Source of the DNA: Rikenellaceae bacterium UBA1749
Lineage (GTDB): Bacteria; Bacteroidota; Bacteroidia; Bacteroidales; Rikenellaceae
Length of the DNA stretch: 14,843 nucleotides
Reading direction: 5' to 3'
NCBI GenBank assembly: GCA_002315675.1
Contig: DCHP01000010.1
Location: 1-14,843 of the forward strand
Numbering within the stretch: position 1 is the first letter of the stretch; each line of letters opens with the position of its first letter. Under the pieces are notes generated by a model that saw nothing but the letters and a program-made list of their open reading frames with translations, was not told where the DNA came from and ran no database searches. The position numbers were made by a program, and so were the translations under genes. Shown here piece by piece: positions 8,512 through 14,843 of the stretch.

Positions 8512-8519
8512 TATCTTTG
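8512..8519 (+). promoter_or_regulatory. Bacteroidota -7 box before the GtrA-family gene
   Basis: This is the third exact TATCTTTG, 4 bp before ATG 8524, with the same tight spacing as at 2583. The hairpin at 8480-8510 takes the place of a -33 element. If the box is not used, the gene would depend on read-through from the upstream operon. Confidence 0.6.
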
Positions 8520-8523
8520 TATT

Positions 8524-8997
8524 ATGGGAAAAAAACAGGCTTCAATAATACGTTCTATTGTTGATTTCTTCTATTTGGGGCCCTTAAGGATTATTCCAAA
8601 GGTCACGTATAGATATGCAGTAGTCGGGGGGATAAATGTCCTGTTCGGAATCGTAGATTATTGGTTCATATTCAACTATATATTATTCCAAAAGGATGTA
8701 GACCTCGGATTTATAGTAATATCTGCTCCTACTTCTGCGTTTATTATCAACTTCGTAATCACGTTTATTACAGGATTTTGGTTAATGAGAAATGTCGCTT
8801 TTTCTCATAGCAGATTATCCAGCTGGCGTCAGATACTTCGCTATTCGCTGGTTGTCGGAATCAATATTCTGGTAAACTATTTTGGTCTGAAATTCCTTAT
8901 ATCTTTAGGTGTATATCCATCTATTGCATATGCCGTTATTCAGCCAGTTGTTATACTTATTAGCTATCTGCTAAACAGCAGGTACTCCTTCAGGTGA
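8524..8997 (+). CDS. GtrA-family small integral membrane protein
   Basis: The product is 157 aa with four membrane segments at about 28-50, 65-86, 105-125 and 131-151. The pattern fits the GtrA family (PF04138): a conserved RYAVVGGINVLFG start to the first helix, and an RYSFR end. Members are linked to moving or flipping polyprenyl-linked sugars (for example O-antigen glucosylation), but many have no known job. Length is normal. It is transcribed in the same direction as the glycogen genes but behind a hairpin and its own -7 box, so any glycogen role is only positional. It converges with the glucanotransferase. The 135 bp between them (8998-9132) holds no convincing terminator, only a short ACAAT/ATTGT palindrome at 9082-9095. 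Confidence 0.88.
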   Translation: MGKKQASIIRSIVDFFYLGPLRIIPKVTYRYAVVGGINVLFGIVDYWFIFNYILFQKDVDLGFIVISAPTSAFIINFVITFITGFWLMRNVAFSHSRLSSWRQILRYSLVVGINILVNYFGLKFLISLGVYPSIAYAVIQPVVILISYLLNSRYSFR

Positions 8998-9132
8998 TCT
9001 GCTATTGTCCAGGCTAATTCATAAAGAGATCGAGATAAAGACATTATCTTGGATTGAATAGATTGATTGTATTTTTCAGCCACAATTAATATTGTCTGAT
9101 ATGAGAACGCAGAATGTCAGAAAACAGGTTGT

Positions 9133-11277
9133 CTATAGTGTGAAATTTGGGTCAATTCTCCAGTTCCACATTTGGCTATTTTCATTTGGAGTACTTATTC
9201 TGCATGACTTCTCTATTCCGTTGTAATCTTTGAAATCAGGACAATTCTCATAAGTTGACAGCCAGTCGTGTATAGGTATTATTGCAAGTGCAGAACTGCT
9301 TTGAATGGTACGATTCACAATTTCCCTGCATATTGATGAACCTGCTTTTTCAGGAGCCATTCCATTTCTGCATAGAACATTGCACCAGTAATTCTGAACA
9401 TCCTTTCTTTCTTCTTTCCACCATTCTTTTATGGGTTTCATATCAAGAGTTGATGTTGTTGAGACACTCATATATGGATACTCATAAACATTTCCAAAAC
9501 TCTCCTGCCTGTTTTTTGAGATCCTTTCAACTTCAAGGGATAAAATTCCCAGTCTGTTCATAATTTCATGGACATAATCCGGAGTATCGCCAAGGTCCTC
9601 AGCGCAAAATAGTAATGTGGATTTTCCAGTTATCATCCGAAGTCTTTCTATTCCGGTCTTTCTCCATAGGTTCTCATTTCTTGAATAATAGAACTGGTCA
9701 TATAGTCTATTGAAAATATTTTTCTGCTCATCAGACAATATTGAATAGCAGTTTGTGTACTGGGCTGCTATCCTTGGGATGAATTTGTCATCGGTGTTAA
9801 CAAAAAGACACTCCTCTTGAAGTCGAATAAGCCCATCACGGAGGGATTGCTCATCTGCTTTTCTATCACGGAAATAATTAACAATATCAGCTGGGGTTGA
9901 CATGCTCTGTTTAAAGCAGTAACTTCCATCAGCTCCTTTCCTGAAAAATTCTCCGAATCGTTTAAAATCATCTCCAAATATTATTTTCAGATATTCTCTT
10001 GTAATATATGGCTGAACATCCCTGTTTCTATCAAAGCTGAAGCCTGTCTCTCTGATTTCCTTTTGAGTGTATCCGAGCTGAGGAGAATAGTGACCTTTGA
10101 TGGAAATGCTGTTACTGTCAGGGATTTCCCATATTCTGAAATATCCAATAATATGATCGATTGAACAGATATCAAAGAACTTATTGATAAAGTTCATTCT
10201 TCTATCCCAGTATTTCTTTGAATTTTTCCATCTCAATGAATGGAATGGCCATTTCTGTCCAATAATGCACTGGCCCTCAGGCTCTGAACCAATAGAGTAT
10301 TCCTTGTTGAATAGATTTGGCGTCTGCCATATTTCCACGCTGTTCTTGGCAATTCCGATAGGAATATTGCATTTAAGCATTACGCCTGATTTTTCTGCGA
10401 ACTTTTTTACTTCTGTAAATTGCTTGTATGCATGGTACTGTAGGAAAATGTAGAAATATATTTCGTTTTTAATATTGCCATCATTTATCAGATTCTCAAC
10501 AATTGTGTCCGAATATGTTGAAAATGATTCCCAGCAAGTATAGTCGTTTGAGTTATATTTGTCAGTAAAATAACAGAACAAGGCATAAGGAATAAGCCAT
10601 TCGCTCTCTTCTCTAAGAAAATGTTTGAAGTCTTTACTGTTTATTGTCTTGTTTCCATCCTGATTGTATATTGCCCTAAAATAATCCCATTTTATTGACA
10701 AAACATCATCCCACTCAACATACTGGGAATAGTTCAACTGGTCACTTCTGTCAGCGATGGAGTGTGCTATTTCAACATCTTCCAATACACCCATTTTGTC
10801 CAGACATATGTATACAGGATTGATTGCAGAAACAGAGGCAATTTGATATGGATCAGGATTCTTTAAAGTATCATTAATCGGAAGTAATTCAACGACTTTA
10901 TGCCCTTTTGATATTATTTTTTTAATTAATAGTTTCAAGGAATTGAAATCTCCAATACCATTGTCGGATGAACTTCTAAGAGAAAACAATGGAGTTGAGA
11001 TTCCTGTTGCTTTTCTTCCGCCCCGGAACCATATTGTAGAAAGTGGATGTGATATCCTATTATCTCCGATTTCCCAGGTAACATTCTTCCCGGAATCAAT
11101 AATAATCAGTTTCCACTGTTCACATTCTTTAATAATCAAATCGGCCGAAAAGTAAAAGGGTGATATTCGGGTAAGTTCCCTGGCTCCATCAGGTGACCAG
11201 TTGCCAAGACGCTTGCTATCTCCAGCAATCAGGACTCTTTCATCAGGCTCAACCCATGGAACAAATACCTTTATCAT
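9133..11277 (-). CDS. malQ: CBM20-GH77 4-alpha-glucanotransferase homologue with altered active site
   Basis: The fold matches GH77 (amylomaltase/DPE2), which moves alpha-1,4-glucan segments between maltodextrins. Residues 1-about 80 are a CBM20 starch-binding module (LGNWSPDGA at 24-32, EIGDNR at 69-74). The GH77 domain starts near PLFSLRSSSDNGIGDF (96-111). The predicted triad is present: nucleophile D374 (SIDHIIGYFRIWEIP), acid/base E560 (AEDLGD) and D612. Two near-invariant neighbours are changed: the Arg two residues before the nucleophile is S372, and the His before the third Asp is L611. The GAPPD loop is GSEPE (330-334). Enlarged Bacteroidetes/plant relatives often carry two CBM20 modules and are nearer 890 aa; here there is one in 714 aa. 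A purine-rich GAGGATAAAGGG precedes the ATG. The HAD gene lies 69 bp upstream, so cotranscription is likely. The fold is sure; activity is doubtful. Confidence 0.88.
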   Translation of the reverse strand: MIKVFVPWVEPDERVLIAGDSKRLGNWSPDGARELTRISPFYFSADLIIKECEQWKLIIIDSGKNVTWEIGDNRISHPLSTIWFRGGRKATGISTPLFSLRSSSDNGIGDFNSLKLLIKKIISKGHKVVELLPINDTLKNPDPYQIASVSAINPVYICLDKMGVLEDVEIAHSIADRSDQLNYSQYVEWDDVLSIKWDYFRAIYNQDGNKTINSKDFKHFLREESEWLIPYALFCYFTDKYNSNDYTCWESFSTYSDTIVENLINDGNIKNEIYFYIFLQYHAYKQFTEVKKFAEKSGVMLKCNIPIGIAKNSVEIWQTPNLFNKEYSIGSEPEGQCIIGQKWPFHSLRWKNSKKYWDRRMNFINKFFDICSIDHIIGYFRIWEIPDSNSISIKGHYSPQLGYTQKEIRETGFSFDRNRDVQPYITREYLKIIFGDDFKRFGEFFRKGADGSYCFKQSMSTPADIVNYFRDRKADEQSLRDGLIRLQEECLFVNTDDKFIPRIAAQYTNCYSILSDEQKNIFNRLYDQFYYSRNENLWRKTGIERLRMITGKSTLLFCAEDLGDTPDYVHEIMNRLGILSLEVERISKNRQESFGNVYEYPYMSVSTTSTLDMKPIKEWWKEERKDVQNYWCNVLCRNGMAPEKAGSSICREIVNRTIQSSSALAIIPIHDWLSTYENCPDFKDYNGIEKSCRISTPNENSQMWNWRIDPNFTL

Positions 11278-11346
11278 AATTTCCCTTTATCCTCTATTTT
11301 GGATTTAACATATTTTTTCAGTTACTATCCAAATGATTATGGTTTG

Positions 11347-12186
11347 TTATATTGTCTGTTGAAGTCCATCCAATGTAATCTCAGCTGCAATCTTGTCAAT
11401 GATTGCCTTGACTGTCGAGTCAATTTTACTTCCTTCTCTATAATCTGTCGGACAAACAAAATTTACTCTATGGTCTTTTATCAGACGTTGCATGGATTCT
11501 GTGTTTTTCTGACTTTCAGGATTGTATACAGCAATTGCATATCCTCTTTTTTCCTTTACAAGTCTCATACAAGGAATGTCTGTTGTCCCATCTCCTATGT
11601 AGATCATTCTTTCAAATGGAATAGGACGTTGCTCTTCGGGGAAGAATTCATTTATTTTTTTTGAATCTGCAACTTCATCAATTCCCTTGTTGATCTTAAA
11701 AATGAATTGAGTCTTGTTTGTGTAATTTACTGCTACTGCTGGCCAGTAGGCAACACCATCTACATTATAGAAGAAAGTACATGCATAAATATGCTTAAAG
11801 TATCTTGCAATTGAAGTTCCTTCAATCATTTCCTTCAATCCAGAAGAATTTATGTAATGTTCTACTTCAAGTCCTCTTTCCTTTGCGTATGCATTGATTC
11901 TATTGAACCATTCCTGGACTCCTTCAAAGAATTTTACTTTTTTACCATAGTTGACAAATGTTTCACGTCTGATGGAAAGTCCGGCCTTATTGGATTCCGT
12001 AATCATTAGACTTAAATAACTAAGAATCTGATCTGAATCAGTGGATTCAGATAGTTTGCTTGCTCTTTCCCAGAACTGGGCAGGGGTGTATCCAAGCTGG
12101 GGAATAAAATCATATTCCTGCATATTTCCAGCTGATAAGGTCCCATCAAAATCATAGATGAGAGCCATCTTTTTAAGGCTTTTCAT
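11347..12186 (-). CDS. HAD-superfamily hydrolase, phosphoserine-phosphatase-like
   Basis: This 279-aa cytoplasmic protein has the HAD motifs in order: IYDFDGTLS at 10-18 with nucleophile D12 and acid/base D14, a serine motif INSSG at 112-116, a probable motif III lysine in the KTQFIFK stretch (158-164), and YIGDGTTDIP at 196-205 with Mg-binding aspartates D199/D203. The insert between motifs I and II is a helical C1-type cap. The layout resembles phosphoserine phosphatase-like HADs, but the substrate cannot be read from sequence. A sugar-phosphate role is tempting because of the neighbours, but unproven. It begins 68 bp after the C26 gene ends and ends 69 bp before the glucanotransferase, and no TAnnTTTG box is found in either gap, so a three-gene operon is likely. 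M7 is a possible alternative start. Confidence 0.87.
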   Translation of the reverse strand: MKSLKKMALIYDFDGTLSAGNMQEYDFIPQLGYTPAQFWERASKLSESTDSDQILSYLSLMITESNKAGLSIRRETFVNYGKKVKFFEGVQEWFNRINAYAKERGLEVEHYINSSGLKEMIEGTSIARYFKHIYACTFFYNVDGVAYWPAVAVNYTNKTQFIFKINKGIDEVADSKKINEFFPEEQRPIPFERMIYIGDGTTDIPCMRLVKEKRGYAIAVYNPESQKNTESMQRLIKDHRVNFVCPTDYREGSKIDSTVKAIIDKIAAEITLDGLQQTI

Positions 12187-12254
12187 AAACTGTTAGTTTG
12201 AATAATAATGATTTGAATGCCTGAAATAGTGTCTCTATGTATCTCTTTCTTAGA

Positions 12255-13091
12255 TTACCTGCAATGGTTGATGAATACTTCAAATATTCGTTTGATTCTT
12301 GGAACTGTCAGGGCATCTCTTTCTGGATGTCCCTGGATACCAAGGGCAAAGGTGTGATTCTTGTATTCAATGACTTCAACAATACTGTCCTTTGAATATG
12401 CTGCCACAGAAACACCTGGGCCCAGGCGTGAAGGATCTACAGCCTGATGATGAGTGGATACTATAGAATCCAGTATTTCACCTTGTGCTATGTCTGACAG
12501 CCATTTTGAGTCTTTTTCAATAAATAAATCATGTCTGCTGCCAGCATGTCTTATCCCTTTGGATAGAACCCTGTTATGTACTGAATCTATAACTTCTGTA
12601 ATATCCTCAGGTAAGCTATTGGTACCATGGTATGTTGGCACATCCTGAATCAATCCTCCGCCAAGTGCCACATTCATGGCCTGACATCCCCTGCATATTG
12701 CAATCATCGGAATGTTATCCCTGATTGCTTTTCTAATCATCAGAATATCGCAAGTATCCCTTTGGTCGTACCAACCTATGGATCCGCATGGATACGCTTT
12801 TTCCCCGTACCATTCAGGGTTGACATCTTCACCTCCAAGGAAAATAATTCCGTCTATTCCCTTCATAAGGGAGTCAATTGCAATACTATCCGTGGTGAGT
12901 GGAATGTATTTTGCAATTCCGCCCAGAGAATCAACAATACTTCCAAGGAATCTTTGTCCACTGTTTCCAAGTTCAAGGTTTGTAGGACTGATTCCGATAA
13001 CAGGAACTTTCTTTGAACATCCGACAACCAGTAATACTGTAAACATAACTGGCAGTACTATATTTACTGCCGACATGTGAATTCTTTTCAT
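12255..13091 (-). CDS. Lipoprotein gamma-glutamyl hydrolase-like protein (peptidase C26 / class I amidotransferase fold)
   Basis: The first 24 residues form a lipoprotein signal peptide with lipobox LVVGC (C25). Lysines at +2/+3 after the Cys, rather than an acidic stretch, argue against surface export, so a periplasm-facing lipoprotein is inferred. The rest is a class I amidotransferase-like domain of the C26 (PuuD-like) type: FLGGEDVNPEWYG 84-96, AICRGCQAMNVALGGG 131-146 with nucleophile C133, and GIQGHPE 251-257 giving H255 and E257 of the triad. Relatives cleave gamma-glutamyl amide bonds (gamma-glutamyl-GABA, folyl polyglutamate), usually in the cytoplasm; the substrate here is unknown, and a cell-wall or peptide substrate would fit the location. 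It heads the - strand operon. Its promoter appears to have been split by MITE copy C. Confidence 0.87.
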   Translation of the reverse strand: MKRIHMSAVNIVLPVMFTVLLVVGCSKKVPVIGISPTNLELGNSGQRFLGSIVDSLGGIAKYIPLTTDSIAIDSLMKGIDGIIFLGGEDVNPEWYGEKAYPCGSIGWYDQRDTCDILMIRKAIRDNIPMIAICRGCQAMNVALGGGLIQDVPTYHGTNSLPEDITEVIDSVHNRVLSKGIRHAGSRHDLFIEKDSKWLSDIAQGEILDSIVSTHHQAVDPSRLGPGVSVAAYSKDSIVEVIEYKNHTFALGIQGHPERDALTVPRIKRIFEVFINHCR

Positions 13092-13117
13092 GACTAGAAT
13101 TGTTTTTTTACTATTTG

Positions 13118-13125
13118 CAAATTTA
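13118..13125 (-). promoter_or_regulatory. -7 box of the C26 lipoprotein operon, cut off from its -33 TTG
   Basis: On the - strand 13125 to 13118 reads TAAATTTG, an exact TAnnTTTG match, 26 bp before the ATG. Most of the box lies in the 8-bp target duplication of MITE copy C. If the element and one duplication are removed in thought, a TTG (+ strand 13254-13256) falls exactly 19 bp upstream, the normal -33/-7 spacing. Today the element lies between them. Confidence 0.6.
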
Positions 13126-13126
13126 G

Positions 13127-13227
13127 GTAACTATTCAGTACCTATGCCCAATATCAGAAGTAGACCTCTTTCTGGAATGTTTCCTTGATACATTGATGGC
13201 TGTTTTATCCAGGTACTGAATTGTTAC
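13127..13227 (+). mobile_element. MITE-like element, copy C (101 bp, 8-bp target duplication)
   Basis: The ends are GTAACTATTCAGTACC (13127-13142) and a right end (13212-13227) that matches its reverse complement at 15 of 16 bases. AAATTTAG flanks it perfectly at 13119-13126 and 13228-13235. It is in the same orientation as copy A and close to it in sequence, and non-coding. It fills the 214-bp region between the divergent C26 and ABC exporter genes, together with both promoters. Confidence 0.85.
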
Positions 13228-13268
13228 AAATTTAGTCTAAAATTCAGAGTCATCAACTTAATTTACGC

Positions 13269-13276
13269 TATATTTG
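13269..13276 (+). promoter_or_regulatory. -7 box of the ABC exporter gene
   Basis: TATATTTG fits TAnnTTTG. The ATG at 13306 is 29 bp downstream, giving an ordinary short leader of about 25 nt, unlike the three tight promoters elsewhere in the window. No clear -33 is seen at 19 bp. MITE copy C ends 42 bp before the first base of the box. Confidence 0.6.
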
Positions 13277-13305
13277 TAAATTAAACTATACAAAAGTAAC
13301 CTTTT

Positions 13306-14843
13306 ATGTTCAAGACATATCTTAGAATCCTTAGTTTTGGGAAACCATACTCGTTATATGCGCTTCCGTATTTTTTCTGTACACTTTTTCATGCGATATT
13401 CAATGCCGCAACATTTGGTATGCTGATTCCTATTATTTCGGTAATGGTAGATGGCGTCGGAATGGTTCAGAATGTACAGGTACTCCCAGATTTTGCATTT
13501 ACACAGCAATGGTTTGATCAATTTTTTAACTGGATTGTTATGAAGGTTTTCGGCAACTATTCAGTTAAGGATCTTTTTATGGTTCTTGCCATTATTACTG
13601 TCATTATTTCATTCCTTTCAAATTTGTTCAGATATCTTTCTCAGAAAATTATGGAGAATCTGAGAATTCATACAGTGGAACAAATGAGAAATGAGGTCTA
13701 TGATAATGTTATGGGACTTCAGGTTTCATTTTTCAGTAATGCCAGAAAAGGTGATATTATGAGCCGTATTACTTCCGATGTTCAGGTAGTACAGTTTTGT
13801 GTGACAAATACACTGCAGGTAATATTCAGAGAACCTCTTCTTATTGGCTCATATATATTTATTCTGATTTTTATTTCATGGCAGCTGACATTGTTTACTG
13901 TAGCGGTTTTGCCTTTTATTGCGCTTTTTATCGGTTATATTGTAAAACGCCTTAGACGTTCTGCCACAGAAGGGCAACAATCATTTGCAGAGATGGTGAG
14001 TCTGTTAGACGAGTCTCTGGGAGCAATCAAAACAATAAAGGGCTATAATTCCACTGAATATGTTAAAACCAAATTCCGCATTGGCAATACTGAGTATTCA
14101 GATATCCAGAGGGTTATTGCAAGAAGACAGCAACTGGCATCTCCTATGAGTGAGTTTCTTGGCATCTCTTCTCTGGCATTTATTCTTGTATATGGCGGTT
14201 CTCTTATTCTTGATGGTTCTCTGGATACAGCAGAATTTATTACTTACCTTGGAGTCTTCTCCCAGGTGACACGACCTGCAAGAGCAATAACTGATGCCAT
14301 AGGAAATATTAATCAGGGTATAGCTGCCGGTGAAAGAATCCTCTCTTTGCTGGATATCAAGCCTGAGATTAAGGATAAACCTGATGCAATCGAACTTAAA
14401 TCCTTTGAAAAGGGAATTGAGTTCAGGAATGTTTCTTTCAGTTATGATGAAGATAGGGAAGTTCTGCATAATATCAGTTTTTCAATACCGAAAGGTAAGA
14501 CGGTTGCCCTTGTCGGTGCTTCCGGTGGTGGAAAATCTACAATTTCCGATTTAATACCAAGGTTCTATGATCCACAGTCTGGTAAATTGATGATTGATGA
14601 CCGTGATATCAAGGATTATTCATTGTCGTCTATCAGAAAATTTATGGGAATAGTTGCACAGGAAACCATACTGTTCAATGATACTATTGAAAATAATATC
14701 AGGATGGGCAATACTGAAGTCTCAAGGGAACAGATAATTGAAGCAATCAAGATTGCGAATGCCTATGATTTCATAAAAGATCTTCCTGATGGACTTGACA
14801 CAAACATAGGAGACAGGGGGACCAAACTTTCTGGTGGCCAGAG
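13306..14843 (+). CDS. ABC exporter, fused permease-ATPase, MsbA-like (3' end outside window)
   Basis: The frame is open from ATG 13306 to the window end (512 full codons; the family is usually about 580-610). The N-terminal part is a type I exporter membrane domain with about six helices (for example 20-50, 86-105, 165-215, 285-310), containing the cytoplasmic SRITSDVQVVQ coupling stretch near 155-165. The nucleotide-binding domain begins near 370: Walker A GASGGGKST at 404-412, Q-loop Q452, and signature LSGGQ at 508-512, where the window stops. Walker B, D-loop and H-loop lie beyond. Being a half-transporter, it would work as a homodimer in the inner membrane; lipid A/phospholipid flipping (MsbA) or drug export are the likely roles, and sequence alone does not decide. 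It is divergent from the C26 operon. Confidence 0.9.
   Translation, partial: MFKTYLRILSFGKPYSLYALPYFFCTLFHAIFNAATFGMLIPIISVMVDGVGMVQNVQVLPDFAFTQQWFDQFFNWIVMKVFGNYSVKDLFMVLAIITVIISFLSNLFRYLSQKIMENLRIHTVEQMRNEVYDNVMGLQVSFFSNARKGDIMSRITSDVQVVQFCVTNTLQVIFREPLLIGSYIFILIFISWQLTLFTVAVLPFIALFIGYIVKRLRRSATEGQQSFAEMVSLLDESLGAIKTIKGYNSTEYVKTKFRIGNTEYSDIQRVIARRQQLASPMSEFLGISSLAFILVYGGSLILDGSLDTAEFITYLGVFSQVTRPARAITDAIGNINQGIAAGERILSLLDIKPEIKDKPDAIELKSFEKGIEFRNVSFSYDEDREVLHNISFSIPKGKTVALVGASGGGKSTISDLIPRFYDPQSGKLMIDDRDIKDYSLSSIRKFMGIVAQETILFNDTIENNIRMGNTEVSREQIIEAIKIANAYDFIKDLPDGLDTNIGDRGTKLSGGQ

Noticed and set aside
8998..9132. Small gene or bidirectional terminator between the convergent genes
   Set aside because: No convincing frame is present, and the only inverted repeat (9082-9095) is a 5-bp AT-rich stem with no T tract.
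11278..11346. Separate promoter for the glucanotransferase
   Set aside because: The - strand has ATCATTTG but not an exact TAnnTTTG, and the gap is short, so read-through from the HAD gene is simpler.
131..13227. The three inverted-repeat elements as CRISPR repeats, riboswitches or terminators
   Set aside because: There is no regular repeat-spacer array and no match to a known riboswitch that I recognise. No T run follows the stems, while two copies have exact 8-bp flanking duplications, which mobile insertion explains better.

Overview
The window looks like a Bacteroidales chromosome (Bacteroidota), possibly Prevotellaceae or a close relative. Evidence: AT-rich DNA; promoter boxes of the Bacteroidota type TAnnTTTG in front of several genes; little Shine-Dalgarno signal; and a glycogen pathway built from a eukaryote-type branching enzyme, a GT3-type synthase and a CBM20-GH77 glucanotransferase. 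Genus assignment is inference.

Layout. Positions 1-292 are non-coding and hold a long palindrome, a short inverted-repeat element and the glgB promoter. A + strand block follows: branching enzyme (293-2317), a strong intrinsic terminator, a second copy of the short element, a Na+/Pi-cotransporter-like membrane protein (2595-4196), then 8 bp later a giant glycogen synthase/alpha-glucan phosphorylase fusion (4205-8470). After a hairpin comes a small GtrA-family membrane protein (8524-8997). A convergent - strand block reads 13091 to 9133: a lipoprotein class I glutamine amidotransferase-like hydrolase (peptidase C26), a HAD phosphatase and a CBM20-GH77 4-alpha-glucanotransferase homologue, with gaps of about 70 bp that suggest one operon. 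Finally, divergent on +, an MsbA-type ABC exporter begins at 13306 and runs off the end.

How they work together. Synthase elongates the alpha-1,4 chain, GlgB adds branches, and phosphorylase releases glucose-1-phosphate using Pi. The GH77 protein would rework short maltodextrins if it is active, but its active-site surroundings are unusual. The Pi-transporter-like protein is cotranscribed with the Pi-consuming phosphorylase, which suggests a phosphate link.

The most unusual signal is not a gene. Three ~101-107 bp elements with GTAACTATTC...GAATAGTTAC-type ends lie in three intergenic regions. Two have perfect 8-bp target-site duplications (GAAATATC and AAATTTAG), so they are MITE-like mobile elements with IS66-like hallmarks. 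All three end 42-44 bp upstream of the -7 box of the next + strand gene. The third also separates a -33 TTG from its -7 box in the promoter of the divergent - strand gene. In addition, three genes have the same TATCTTTG box only 4-8 bp before the ATG, which predicts leaderless or near-leaderless mRNAs.
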